Below are positions 6,463 through 15,914 of a stretch of DNA of 38,969 nt, in pieces. Every line of letters begins with the position of its first letter. Position 1 is the stretch's first letter. The position numbers were made by a program, and so were the translations under genes. The DNA comes from Phycisphaerae bacterium (GTDB lineage Bacteria > Planctomycetota > Phycisphaerae > Phycisphaerales > SM1A02), in the NCBI GenBank assembly GCA_002717655.1, contig PBAY01000022.1:1-38969 (forward strand), in the 5' to 3' direction. The notes under the pieces were generated by a model. The model had not been told where the DNA came from, searched no databases, and was given only the letters and a program-made list of their open reading frames with translations.

Positions 6463-9210
6463 TCAACGCTTCTTGCGAGACCCCTTGGCACTCTTGCGAC
6501 GAATGCTGGACTGCGCTGCGGCAAGACGTGCAGTGGGCACCCGGAACGGCGAGCAACTCACGTACTCGAGTCCGACACCATCGAAGAAGTCAATGGAAGC
6601 AGGATCGCCGCCGTGTTCGCCGCAGACCCCGAGCTTGATATCCGGCCGGGTGCGCTGACCCGCATCGACCGCATGAGCCACCAGCGCCCCGACGCCTTCG
6701 ACATCGATGCTCTGGAAGGGATCCTTGGGGAGAATGTTGGTTTCCAGATAGTCCGGAAGGAACCCGTTGATGTCATCGCGGCTGTAGCCGAAGGTCAACT
6801 GGGTGAGATCATTGGTACCGAAACTGAAGAAGTCGGCCACCTCGGCCACTTCATCCGCGGTGACCGCGGCACGTGGAATCTCGATCATCGTTCCGATCGG
6901 AATATCCAGACGTCCCGAGAACTTCTTGTCACGCTTGGTCTGAGCAATGGTCTCCTCGACCTGCTTTCGGAGCATGTCCAGTTCGGTCTTTGTTCCAATC
7001 AGTGGAATCATGATCTCAGGCTTGGCCATCACCTTTTTCTTGCGGCAGCTGATCATCGCCTCGACGATGGCACGGACCTGCATGCGGAGAATCTCCGGAT
7101 ACGTCACGGCCAATCGACAACCACGGTGTCCCAGCATCGGGTTGGCCTCATGAAGTGCCTCGACTCGACGCTGAACATCCTTCTTCTTCACGCCAAGCGA
7201 CTTGGCCAGCTCCGCCTTGGACTCCTCCTCCTGAGGGAGGAACTCATGCAACGGCGGATCCAGCAGGCGGACCGTGACTGGCAGACCCTTCATCGCCGTG
7301 AAGATGCCTACGAAATCCTTGCGCTGATATGGCAGAAGCTTCGCCAGTGCCTTCTCGCGATCACGGGTGTTGTCGGCAAGAATCATCTGCCGCATGACGG
7401 TGATGCGATCACCTTCGAAGAACATGTGTTCCGTTCGCGTAAGTCCGATGCCTTCCGCTCCGAAATCGCGGGCACGCTTGGAGTCGACCGGCGAATCAGC
7501 ATTGGTACGGACGCCAAGCCGACGATGACGGTCTGCCCACTTCATCAGCGTCTTGAATTCAGCTGACATCTTCGGGGTTGATCCCTTGACCTCTCCATCA
7601 AGCACTTCACCGGTTCCACCATCGATCGAAAGAACATCCTTCGCACCCCAGGTCTTGCCGTTGACCGTGATCCTGCGCTTGGCTTCGTCGATCTCGATGG
7701 CTCCGGCTCCTGCGACACAGCACTTGCCCCAGCCACGAGCTACGACCGCCGCATGTGAAGTCATGCCACCGGTCGAGGTCAGAATACCTGCAGCATGATG
7801 CATGCCTTCCACGTCTTCAGGCGAAGTCTCGCGACGAACCAGCAGGACCTTCTCACCAGCCTGACTTCGCTCGACCGCTTCTTCAGCCGTGAATGCCAGT
7901 GCACCGTATGCGGCACCCGGGGAAGCCGGCAGCCCGGTGGTGATGCAGGTCGCCTTCTTCTTGTCAGACGCCGTGAAACTCGGCAGCAGCAACTGAACGA
8001 TGTCATTCGCGGGAACTCTGAGTATCGCTTCTTCCTGCGTAATCAGACGTTCCTTCACCATCTCGACCGCGATACGCACGGCTGCAGCAGCCGTTCGCTT
8101 GCCGGAACGAGTCTGAAGCATGTACAGCTTGCCCTTTTCAATCGTGAATTCGACATCCTGCACATCTCGATAATGCTTTTCCAACACACCGCGGATCTTC
8201 ATCAACTGCTTGAAGACATCGGCGTTCCATTTCTTCATTTCAGCTACTGGACGAGGGGTGCGGATACCCGCGACCACATCCTCACCCTGAGCGTTGACCA
8301 GGAACTCACCGTAGAAATCATTCTTTCCGGTGGAGGGATCTCGCGTGAACGCCACACCGGTTCCCGAATCATCACCCATGTTGCCGAACACCATCGTCTG
8401 TACGTTGACCGCGGTACCGATCAAGCCGGTGATCTCATTGATCTGACGATAGGAGATGGCTTTGGGCGCACGCCAGGAACGGAAGACCGCTTCGATCGCT
8501 GCCTGCAACTGGCGATAGGGATCCTGCGGGAAGGCCTTGCCGACATGCTTCTTGTACACAGCCTTGTATCGATCGCAGAGGAGACGGAGTCCCTCAGCTG
8601 GGACATCCGTGTCTTCGGTGACCTTGTACTTCTTCTTGACCTTGCCGAATTCGGCTTCGAAGTGATGATGATCAACACCCATGACCACATCACCGAACAT
8701 GTTGATCAATCGTCGATAGGCATCCCAGGCAAACCGTTCGTTACCGGTCAGACTGGAAAGACCTTCCACGGCCGCATCGGTCAGACCGAGATTCAGGATC
8801 GTATCCATCATGCCCGGCATGGAAACAGCCGCACCACTGCGCACCGAGACGAGCAACGGATTCGAATCCGATCCGAAGGTCTTGCCGGTCTCACGCTCAA
8901 GACGACGGACCGCGGTACGAACATCATCCATCAGGCCCTTGGGCAACTTGCCGCCGGCCGCATCGAAGGCACCACAGGTCTCCGTCGTGATCGTGAAACC
9001 CGGAGGCACGGGCAGACCAATGGAAGTCATCTCCGCCAGATTGGCACCTTTGCCTCCGATCAGCTCCTTCTGAGAAGCACGACCATCAGTCTTGGTACGG
9101 CCGAAGGCATAGATCATCTTGGGCTTGCGAGCCCCGGAACGGCGGCTGGCCGAACCAGTTCGAGTTGAGTGCTTCCGAGAAGATCGTTTTCTGGTCTTCG
9201 TAGCTGGCAT
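6463..9210 (-). CDS. ppdK: Pyruvate, phosphate dikinase
   Basis: This 915-residue enzyme interconverts pyruvate, ATP and Pi with phosphoenolpyruvate, AMP and PPi. Domain order is normal: N-terminal ATP-grasp (GGKGANLAEM near residue 53 onward), the swivelling domain with GGMTSHAAVVARGWGKCCVAG whose phosphorylated His is residue 486, and the C-terminal TIM-barrel with DFFSFGTNDLTQ and the catalytic-acid Cys at 863 in LGVCGEHGGDP. Two basic tails stand out. The first 31 residues (KTRKRSSRKHSTR...) precede the conserved MIYAFG start, and the last 12 (RRKSAKGSRKKR) follow the normal end. A start at the internal Met 32 (position 9117) is the alternative. It is monocistronic, converges on the HIT gene with a 16-base gap, and diverges from pabB. 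Confidence 0.96.
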   Translation of the reverse strand: MPATKTRKRSSRKHSTRTGSASRRSGARKPKMIYAFGRTKTDGRASQKELIGGKGANLAEMTSIGLPVPPGFTITTETCGAFDAAGGKLPKGLMDDVRTAVRRLERETGKTFGSDSNPLLVSVRSGAAVSMPGMMDTILNLGLTDAAVEGLSSLTGNERFAWDAYRRLINMFGDVVMGVDHHHFEAEFGKVKKKYKVTEDTDVPAEGLRLLCDRYKAVYKKHVGKAFPQDPYRQLQAAIEAVFRSWRAPKAISYRQINEITGLIGTAVNVQTMVFGNMGDDSGTGVAFTRDPSTGKNDFYGEFLVNAQGEDVVAGIRTPRPVAEMKKWNADVFKQLMKIRGVLEKHYRDVQDVEFTIEKGKLYMLQTRSGKRTAAAAVRIAVEMVKERLITQEEAILRVPANDIVQLLLPSFTASDKKKATCITTGLPASPGAAYGALAFTAEEAVERSQAGEKVLLVRRETSPEDVEGMHHAAGILTSTGGMTSHAAVVARGWGKCCVAGAGAIEIDEAKRRITVNGKTWGAKDVLSIDGGTGEVLDGEVKGSTPKMSAEFKTLMKWADRHRRLGVRTNADSPVDSKRARDFGAEGIGLTRTEHMFFEGDRITVMRQMILADNTRDREKALAKLLPYQRKDFVGIFTAMKGLPVTVRLLDPPLHEFLPQEEESKAELAKSLGVKKKDVQRRVEALHEANPMLGHRGCRLAVTYPEILRMQVRAIVEAMISCRKKKVMAKPEIMIPLIGTKTELDMLRKQVEETIAQTKRDKKFSGRLDIPIGTMIEIPRAAVTADEVAEVADFFSFGTNDLTQLTFGYSRDDINGFLPDYLETNILPKDPFQSIDVEGVGALVAHAVDAGQRTRPDIKLGVCGEHGGDPASIDFFDGVGLEYVSCSPFRVPTARLAAAQSSIRRKSAKGSRKKR

Positions 9211-9254
9211 GGTGAAGGGGTTCCTTACTGGCGTAGGGTCAAGATACCCGGCGA

Positions 9255-10691
9255 ATGAATGACAATCCGGGAGCGGAAGTGTACCACCAGCACCACGGAC
9301 GTTCGTATCATCAGCGTTCCGTGGTCGAGATCACCCCACAACCCGACTGGGCATCGATGGACGTCATCAGCATGGCTTCGTCATGGCCCTCATCCCATCC
9401 GATGGCCCTCATCCACTCTGGTGGCACAAGCGGCCCGTGGGCAAGATGGTCAATACTTGCTGCACCACGAGGTCATCTTCGAATCGACTCCAATGGCTAC
9501 AGCTGGAATGGCATTTCCTGGCCGGAGTTGGAAGCGGCGCTGGAAGCAGTCGACTCGAATGACCCCATGGCCATCATTGATGCCGCGATGAACTGCGGAA
9601 TGCAAAATTCTTCCTCACCCGCGATTCCATTCATCGGTGGCTGGATTCTCTCTCTTCGCTATGAACTGGGCGGGGTCGTGGAGCCAACAGCCCTGACAGC
9701 CGACGGGACGCTGGCCGATCTTCTCTGGTGCCCGGATGCGCTTGTTCACGATGCACAGGAGTCGCAATGGTGGCGTGTCGGCAACCCACCACATCCCGAC
9801 ACCAGCCTGGAACCACATCAGTCACTGCAGATCTCTGGCTGGACAACAAGTCCTGATCGATCTGGTTTCGAAGAATCGGTTTCGAGGACCATCGAGCTGA
9901 TTCAACAAGGCGATCTGTTTCAAGCCAATATTGCCCGCCAGCTTGCAGCACGATGCCAAGGTGATCTTCGTCAGTTTGCGCTGGAAGCACTTGCATCCAG
10001 TGGCGCCTGGTTCGGCTGCTGGATCGAGTTGCTCAGCAACTCTGCGGCGACGGGTCAATTGAGCCTGAGCCCTGAACTGTTTCTTGATGTTGATTCCAGA
10101 ACAAGACAGGTACGAACCCGCCCCATCAAAGGAACCCTGCCCTCAGGTGCTTCAGCCGAAGAGCTCGCTTCCTCGGAAAAGGATGCGGCGGAGCTCAACA
10201 TGATCGTCGACCTCATGAGAAATGATCTGGGGCGAGTCTGCACGCTGGGCTCGGTCGAAGTCAGTCAACTCAGAATGATTGAAACTCATCCGACTGTTCA
10301 TCATGGCGTTGCTGAAATCAAAGGGCAGCTGAAAGCGAACACCAGCACTGGGGATCTGCTTCGCGCCTGCTTCCCGCCTGGATCGGTGACAGGAGCCCCC
10401 AAAGTCAGAGCGATGCAGGTCATCGATGAACTGGAAGATTCCCCGAGAGGGATGTATTGCGGCGCACTCGGTTTCCAATCAGCCTGCGGCGATCTTCGGC
10501 TTGGCGTTTCCATTCGAAACGTCGCCTTCCAGGGACAGGCACATGATGGATTCCGAAATGTTGACGGCCAACTGACCTATGGAACCGGATGCGGCATCGT
10601 CGCCGATTCAATACCTTCGCTTGAATGGGAAGAATCACAGCACAAGGCCGAGGCACTCATGCGACTCACAAGAACTACGTCGTGCACCTGA
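9255..10691 (+). CDS. pabB: Aminodeoxychorismate synthase component I (PabB-like, chorismate-binding)
   Basis: A 478-residue member of the chorismate-binding family that includes PabB and TrpE. The C-terminal half carries QQGDLFQANIARQ, TRPIKGTLPSG, ELNMIVDLMRNDLGRVC, FPPGSVTGAPKVRAMQ and RGMYCGALGF. The PIKGT motif (Lys) points to PabB rather than anthranilate synthase, where this site is usually PIAGT. The Lys forms a covalent intermediate in PabB, so 4-amino-4-deoxychorismate for folate is the expected product. No glutamine amidotransferase partner lies in the window. The first Met is used; the Shine-Dalgarno is poor and later Met codons (for instance 9357) remain possible. Confidence 0.88.
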   Translation: MNDNPGAEVYHQHHGRSYHQRSVVEITPQPDWASMDVISMASSWPSSHPMALIHSGGTSGPWARWSILAAPRGHLRIDSNGYSWNGISWPELEAALEAVDSNDPMAIIDAAMNCGMQNSSSPAIPFIGGWILSLRYELGGVVEPTALTADGTLADLLWCPDALVHDAQESQWWRVGNPPHPDTSLEPHQSLQISGWTTSPDRSGFEESVSRTIELIQQGDLFQANIARQLAARCQGDLRQFALEALASSGAWFGCWIELLSNSAATGQLSLSPELFLDVDSRTRQVRTRPIKGTLPSGASAEELASSEKDAAELNMIVDLMRNDLGRVCTLGSVEVSQLRMIETHPTVHHGVAEIKGQLKANTSTGDLLRACFPPGSVTGAPKVRAMQVIDELEDSPRGMYCGALGFQSACGDLRLGVSIRNVAFQGQAHDGFRNVDGQLTYGTGCGIVADSIPSLEWEESQHKAEALMRLTRTTSCT

Positions 10692-10703
10692 GTCAAGATT
10701 CGT

Positions 10704-11609
10704 TCAACCTGCCTGCCTCGCCATCTGCATCTTCTGCTGACATGCGATGGCACGGACGATCTGATTGACCACGATGCGCTTGTGAGCCGGATTCGCCGAG
10801 AAATCAAAGGTCATCCCGGCATAGGTGCGACGGTCACTCTGCATATGACTGTGGACCAGTCTCGCGGTTGCACATACGGGCGTCTTCACCATTGGCGGGA
10901 GTCCGAATTTCAACCAGTACAACGATTGCCGCCCAAGGCATCCCGCCGCGGTTTCATCAACCGTCAGACCAACACCACCTCCGCCTAGATTGACAAGACT
11001 GGCTGGAAATCCAGGTCCGACTTCAGGCAGGAGTTCATCTTCTCCACCGACACGCCATTCCGTTCTCGATGCGCCTTCGCCTCCCACGGCATCCAGCTCA
11101 CGCATGAAATCAGCCGCAATCAGACGTTCGGCAAGAACGACGGATCTTGGATCCAGCAATGGCCACACCTGTACCGCTGGCAGATCAAGCGTGGCGGTTT
11201 CCACGCGATAATCACGGCGTCGCTGACAACGCTCCACCCGTTCTGGAATCGACAGATGCAATTGGGGCTGGCCATCACGGGCTCCAGGCATCCATTGCAT
11301 GCAGTTGGTACGGAACATCCATCGGTTTTGCCCCACCGCCATCATCGCGACCAGTTCAACACCGGCTGGAATTTCAATCGTGCAGCCCAACGTCATCGGC
11401 GCCTCGACACGTATGCCTCGTTCACCGACTTCCAGCACACGACAACGAACCAGAAGATCTCCAGCCAGGCCTTCCTCAACCGCTACATCCGTTCCAGTCG
11501 TTGCAATCGGCATGGGCCTCGCCACAGCGAGTTCGATGGAACCGCCACGTGACATGATCTGAGTAAGGCATTGACGCCATCCCGCCGTTCGAGATCGATT
11601 CGCTGGCAC
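10704..11609 (-). CDS. PilZ-domain protein with YcgR-like N-terminal domain and an insert
   Basis: A 301-residue protein resembling flagellar-brake type PilZ proteins that bind cyclic di-GMP. Residues about 40-120 form a beta-rich YcgR-N-like domain. RRRDYR at 130-135 supplies the PilZ RxxxR motif. The second motif appears as NLGGGGVG at 207-214, fitting (D/N)xSxxG except that Gly replaces the usual Ser. Roughly 60 residues separate the two motifs (about 140-200), longer than the usual 20-30, so an insert disrupts the usual spacing. The start is a GTG with GGGAG seven bases upstream; the next Met (11555) has no ribosome site. It follows the methyltransferase gene after 130 bases. Cyclic di-GMP binding is likely but not certain. 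Confidence 0.75.
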   Translation of the reverse strand: MPANRSRTAGWRQCLTQIMSRGGSIELAVARPMPIATTGTDVAVEEGLAGDLLVRCRVLEVGERGIRVEAPMTLGCTIEIPAGVELVAMMAVGQNRWMFRTNCMQWMPGARDGQPQLHLSIPERVERCQRRRDYRVETATLDLPAVQVWPLLDPRSVVLAERLIAADFMRELDAVGGEGASRTEWRVGGEDELLPEVGPGFPASLVNLGGGGVGLTVDETAAGCLGRQSLYWLKFGLPPMVKTPVCATARLVHSHMQSDRRTYAGMTFDFSANPAHKRIVVNQIVRAIACQQKMQMARQAG

Positions 11610-11739
11610 TTCGGTTCTCCCTGGCCTTGTACGACCACCTGTCCACTGTTACCACCACTCCTTGAGGGTGCATCGGTGTCGCTATCGGTCGACGACATCG
11701 CCCGATCAAGTGCAGCATGCTGTGCAGATGAAATGAAAG

Positions 11740-12441
11740 TCAGTTGCGGGGCGTCAGGACCCGCACACCCGATTTCTCCGGCACGAACGGAACCTCGAAG
11801 CCCGCGACTTGAGCCGCCAGTTGCAGGGAACCCGCTGTCCAAAGACGTAATCGAACATCATCGGAGGACAGATTCCAATTCTCAGGATCCGCTGTTTCAG
11901 GTGGACGCAGCGTGAAGATCAGATCGTCATCCGCCCAGACAAGTTGCTGGCCACTGTCAGGGTCGAGCCCTTCCTGCCAATAGCCTGCCGCAACTTCCGG
12001 CCAGAGATCGCCGGGAATGTCGTCAATCACGAAACAACCGCCTGGCGCAAGCCTCTGACGCACCTGAGACATGAGATCGGTGGCCTTGTTGATGTTCCAG
12101 ATCTGGCAAAACGTGTTGCCCAGACAGCAGATCAGATCCCAGTGACCATCCGCGGCTGAAAGCCACTCGTGAAAATCCGCTTCGATCAGATCGGCAACCA
12201 GGCCTTCGTCTGACATCGAATTCCTGAACCATTCAAGACCGATTGGATCATGGTCGATTCCCGTGCAGATCGCGCCAAGCTTGACCAATGGCAACAACGT
12301 GCGGCCACCACCACAACCCAGATCAAGAACTCGGTCACCTGTTTGCACCTTTTGCGACAGCCAGCTTTGCTGAGCCTCATCAACTTCCGTTTCATGCGGA
12401 TGGAGAATGTCCAATGGATTCGACATGTCTTCCGAACTCAT
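11740..12441 (-). CDS. Class I SAM-dependent methyltransferase
   Basis: A 233-residue soluble protein with a Rossmann-type SAM fold. Motif I is VLDLGCGGGRTLLPL (near residue 38), followed by the acidic strand-end TGIDHDP, a DLIEADF segment, and WDLICCLGNTF as the motif IV region; LAPGGCFVIDDIPG matches the post-IV strand. The substrate cannot be read from sequence. Its ATG overlaps the stop of the transglutaminase gene (ATGA), so it is probably translated with it. It has no membrane segment. Linkage with the TgpA/DUF58 pair is notable but unexplained. Confidence 0.88.
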   Translation of the reverse strand: MSSEDMSNPLDILHPHETEVDEAQQSWLSQKVQTGDRVLDLGCGGGRTLLPLVKLGAICTGIDHDPIGLEWFRNSMSDEGLVADLIEADFHEWLSAADGHWDLICCLGNTFCQIWNINKATDLMSQVRQRLAPGGCFVIDDIPGDLWPEVAAGYWQEGLDPDSGQQLVWADDDLIFTLRPPETADPENWNLSSDDVRLRLWTAGSLQLAAQVAGFEVPFVPEKSGVRVLTPRN

Positions 12442-14681
12442 CGCTTCACCCCAAGCGCCTCAACCAACCTCGCCATGGATTCCTTCACCTCATGAGTTCG
12501 GCTTTCGGTCAGAGCCTGTTCACCATATCGGCAGAAATAGTAACTAGCGGTGATGCCCGCAACTTCACACGCCACACGAGGATGATGCTGCTGGAGTGTT
12601 TCCGCAAAGGCTGCTGGCGGCTGCCAGTCCGGCTTCACATGACCCGCCTCCTGAAGCAGATCAAGCATGTCGACATAGAATCCCAGTCTTGCCGACAACT
12701 CTTTTGCCACACGACCTGAAACATCATGAAGGCCTACTCGTTCAAGGACACGATGGGAACGTCTTCGAGAACGATAAAATCGATTCATCAGGATCATCGC
12801 AGCAGCCAGAATCACTGCCAAGACCAGATAGAGGAGCCAGCCGATTCCCAGCGACCGCTGGACACGCTCAAGCCATCGACCTGTTGCCACCATTGCTTCC
12901 GAGATCCTTTCTCGAAGGCCAGGCATCAGATTCTCCGTGAGATACAACTGTGTCTCATAGTCGAAACCAAGAACATTGAATCGCCATTGGCCCTCGAGCC
13001 AACGCCAGAACCAGGTGATCTTGTCCAATGGCCCCATTGAAGCCTCTCTGGTCCCAGGCACGTTGGCAGGCGGAGTCGGGTCAAACACCTGCCAACGGGG
13101 ACCGACGCCAAGCACCTCCACCCAGGCATGCGCGTCGGAACGAACGACGACATAACGCTGACTCAATTCATCGTATCGATTGGTCACGTACCCGACGACA
13201 AGTCTTGCCGGGACCTGAACCGTGTGACACAGACCGACAAGTGCTGATGCAAAATATTCACAATGCCCGAATTTCTGGCGAAGCAGAAACCGTTCGATTG
13301 GATCGATCGATGATGTTTCAGTCGTACTGCCCACATCAGTCAGATCAAGCGTGTACTGATATTCCCCATACTTCAGATGCCGCTCGAAGACTTCGGTGAC
13401 ACGTGTATTCCAGGCCAGCCGCTCTTCCCGGTTCTCCGGTGGCAAGGTGGACACTCCTGCTCGCTCCAACAGGGAGATGGCCAGCAACTGCACCCGGGAA
13501 TTGGCGTAAGGCTGGATCATTTCCGCTCCAGGCACACCTCGATTCGGCATGGGTGTCAGATAGAGCGGCGGGCCGGGGATCGCCCTGATCTCATATTTCA
13601 TGGGCGGCGTCGAATCTCTTGCCACGCCCATCGTCTGACTGCTGGCCCTGAATTCCATGGTCAAACTGGAGTCCGCCTTGATCCCGACCGGCACCGACAT
13701 GGAGAGGATCTGCTCCTGTGGCTCATCAAGAATGAAATCCTGAGTGACCATCGGCGCATCTTCCGGCCCGGGGAACGTTCTCCAACGATCTGCCTGGAGC
13801 TCCATGTTGGAAGGTCCCCATGATGAGATCTCCCAGATGCCATCGCCTCGATAAGCCGTCAACACGGAGCCACGAAGACGGAGCGGACGATCCAGACGAA
13901 TGGTTTCGCCCTGCTCATTCGTCAGCCCGACCGAAAGGACCTGTGCACCGGAAAGTGAAATTCTGGTTGCACCAAGCAGATCGACGCCCTGACTCAACGC
14001 GACCTCCGCTCGACCGCTCGTATTCAACGCGACCGTAGACAAGCCACTGGTCAACTGGCGAGGAAAGAGCAGGAACGCAGCCGCAGAAAGTCCGAAGACG
14101 AGCACAAGCGACACCAGAGAGATGTTTCGGTAATGCCGTCGCAGACCGGGGCCAGAAACAGGCTGCGGGGATCCTGGTTCGGCAATGGACAAGGCCTGGG
14201 CCCGCAGAAGCTGCTGACGCTCGGCAGCACAGTGCAATTGAAACAACATCAAGGTGATCAAGCCGAAACCCGACCAGAAGAGCAAGAGAAGACCAAACAG
14301 CAGATCAATGGAGATGAGGCAGGCAAGCACCATCAGCAACAAGGCGAGTATCAGACGTTCTGCCTCATTCTCAAGCGTATGTCTTTCATACAACTTGATG
14401 ACCGTCAGCCAAACGACGAACTGGCCGATGGCGGGTATGGGCTGCGACAGATCAACCGATGCAACTGACGCGGACCAAAGCAAGGCGATGCACGTCAGCG
14501 TCAAGGAGATCGCTCGCGGCAAGGCCACTCCACGCGGACCTTCGGAAATGGCCCTGCTCAAGGCCGCAAGTCCTCCAGCAAGAACCAGCAGCCAGGGATT
14601 CCGCTGCGAAAGGCACTGGGCGACGATCGCCAGCAGAACCACAGCGAAACTCATGAGTGGATACAGACGGAGGAGACTCAT
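12438..14681 (-). CDS. TgpA-type membrane transglutaminase-like protein
   Basis: A 747-residue protein of the DUF3488/transglutaminase-core/DUF4129 layout. About six hydrophobic segments occupy residues 1-210. A periplasmic transglutaminase-core domain follows with the full triad: Cys474 in KFGHCEYFASA, His518 in SDAHAWVEV and Asp534 in WQVFDPTPP. A last transmembrane segment (about 615-635) precedes a cytoplasmic DUF4129-like tail. The family is known as a probable envelope protease or transamidase; a homologue in Pseudomonas is essential. It is coupled to DUF58 upstream (ATGA) and to the methyltransferase downstream (ATGA). The MoxR ATPase that usually accompanies this pair is not in the window. 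Substrate unknown. Confidence 0.92.
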   Translation of the reverse strand: MSLLRLYPLMSFAVVLLAIVAQCLSQRNPWLLVLAGGLAALSRAISEGPRGVALPRAISLTLTCIALLWSASVASVDLSQPIPAIGQFVVWLTVIKLYERHTLENEAERLILALLLMVLACLISIDLLFGLLLLFWSGFGLITLMLFQLHCAAERQQLLRAQALSIAEPGSPQPVSGPGLRRHYRNISLVSLVLVFGLSAAAFLLFPRQLTSGLSTVALNTSGRAEVALSQGVDLLGATRISLSGAQVLSVGLTNEQGETIRLDRPLRLRGSVLTAYRGDGIWEISSWGPSNMELQADRWRTFPGPEDAPMVTQDFILDEPQEQILSMSVPVGIKADSSLTMEFRASSQTMGVARDSTPPMKYEIRAIPGPPLYLTPMPNRGVPGAEMIQPYANSRVQLLAISLLERAGVSTLPPENREERLAWNTRVTEVFERHLKYGEYQYTLDLTDVGSTTETSSIDPIERFLLRQKFGHCEYFASALVGLCHTVQVPARLVVGYVTNRYDELSQRYVVVRSDAHAWVEVLGVGPRWQVFDPTPPANVPGTREASMGPLDKITWFWRWLEGQWRFNVLGFDYETQLYLTENLMPGLRERISEAMVATGRWLERVQRSLGIGWLLYLVLAVILAAAMILMNRFYRSRRRSHRVLERVGLHDVSGRVAKELSARLGFYVDMLDLLQEAGHVKPDWQPPAAFAETLQQHHPRVACEVAGITASYYFCRYGEQALTESRTHEVKESMARLVEALGVKR

Positions 14682-15844
14682 GCAGCTGTTTCCTCCACGA
14701 TTGTCTCATCCAGCTGCTCGTCTTCGACCTTTTCAATCAAATCCTCCAGCTGCCGACCTGTCAGATGCCATGCATCTCGTCTGGCAAGCTGAGTACGTAC
14801 TCGATCCGGATGAATCATCACAAGTCCTGCTCGTTCACGTTCCGGCAGAGACGTATCCGATCTGCGGTCCTGATCCAGATCCAGCTCAGCAAGTGAAGCA
14901 AGCATCCGACTCACATGACGCAATCCACCTCGCACCTGATAGACGGGAACGCGAAGTCCATGGACGATCAGACCAACTTCGTAACCGCGACCAGCGGCAT
15001 CCCGGATGACCGAGGCTGCAAGGCTGATGGCACGCTCCTCGAGATCTCTCGCTGTAACCGATTCGTCATCACTCACCTGAAGATCCTGAGTCGAACGGTT
15101 CAGATCCAGAACAACCCTCAGCCGCGGAGAAGATGGTCTTGATCGTTCAATGGCGATCAGGTCATTGCGACGCGCGGAAATCTTCCATGCGATGTCACGC
15201 ATGCCGTCGCCGGTACGTATCGGTCGAGTGCCGTAGTAATCCAGACCGGTCCCATGCCGATCAGCACCCTGCCTCCCCATCGCACCGACACCGGCCATGG
15301 CTCGTACCAAATCCGATCGCAATCGATGAACTTCCGGGTAGACAAGAACATCCTGCTCAAGAGGAAGAACTCGACGTCGAGGAACGATTCCAAGAGGAAA
15401 TCCAGTCCGGGACTCCATGGCGACCAGACTCAGTCGACCACGGCGTACCGGAAGTGCCATTGCTTCTCCATGTACGACCTGACCAGGGCCGACATGCAGG
15501 ATCCACGCTGGACAGCTCCGATTCGAATCAATTGCCGCCTTGAAGTCCGGGCCCCTCTCGTGAATCGTCACATCAAAGGCCGGGAGCCAGCGAGCTGGCC
15601 TGCTGATTTCATAACCGATGATGAACGTCTGCCCGACGGTGGCATGATCAGGAAGAATTCGCCTGATGGTTATTCCCGACAGGACCGATCGTGTGAAGAA
15701 CCAGGCGCCCAGACCAATGACGATCAGTACGAACAACATCCAGAGTAGCGGATTGTTTCCCTGCAGAATCGCCGCTGGCCCCAGAAGAAAGACAAGCAAC
15801 AGGAAGATGACTGGTGCGCTGACAGGTAAGGTTCGCTTCGACAT
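14678..15844 (-). CDS. DUF58 domain-containing membrane protein
   Basis: A 388-residue protein. Two N-terminal hydrophobic segments (about residues 7-27 and 35-55, with ILQGNNPLLWMLF between) are followed by a beta-rich extracytoplasmic or cytosolic region and the DUF58 core with the signature GTGLDYYGTRPIRTGDGMRDI and the conserved IAWKISARRNDLIAIE. The core resembles a von Willebrand A-like fold. DUF58 proteins commonly sit beside TgpA-type transglutaminases and MoxR ATPases, as here with TgpA. The start at 15844 has GAGG five bases upstream; the in-frame Met twelve codons upstream has none. The stop overlaps the TgpA start (ATGA). Function is not established. Confidence 0.9.
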   Translation of the reverse strand: MSKRTLPVSAPVIFLLLVFLLGPAAILQGNNPLLWMLFVLIVIGLGAWFFTRSVLSGITIRRILPDHATVGQTFIIGYEISRPARWLPAFDVTIHERGPDFKAAIDSNRSCPAWILHVGPGQVVHGEAMALPVRRGRLSLVAMESRTGFPLGIVPRRRVLPLEQDVLVYPEVHRLRSDLVRAMAGVGAMGRQGADRHGTGLDYYGTRPIRTGDGMRDIAWKISARRNDLIAIERSRPSSPRLRVVLDLNRSTQDLQVSDDESVTARDLEERAISLAASVIRDAAGRGYEVGLIVHGLRVPVYQVRGGLRHVSRMLASLAELDLDQDRRSDTSLPERERAGLVMIHPDRVRTQLARRDAWHLTGRQLEDLIEKVEDEQLDETIVEETAA

Positions 15845-15914
15845 CTGGACCTCGGTCCACTTTCTCAACCAGATCGACATGCCATGAGAAACTCATGGCC
15901 GATGGCTCGAGTCA

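Noticed and set aside
6418..9168. Long plus-strand open frames (382 and 457 codons) opposite ppdK
   Set aside because: They are antisense to a clear pyruvate phosphate dikinase, show no domain pattern, and are expected shadows of its codon bias.
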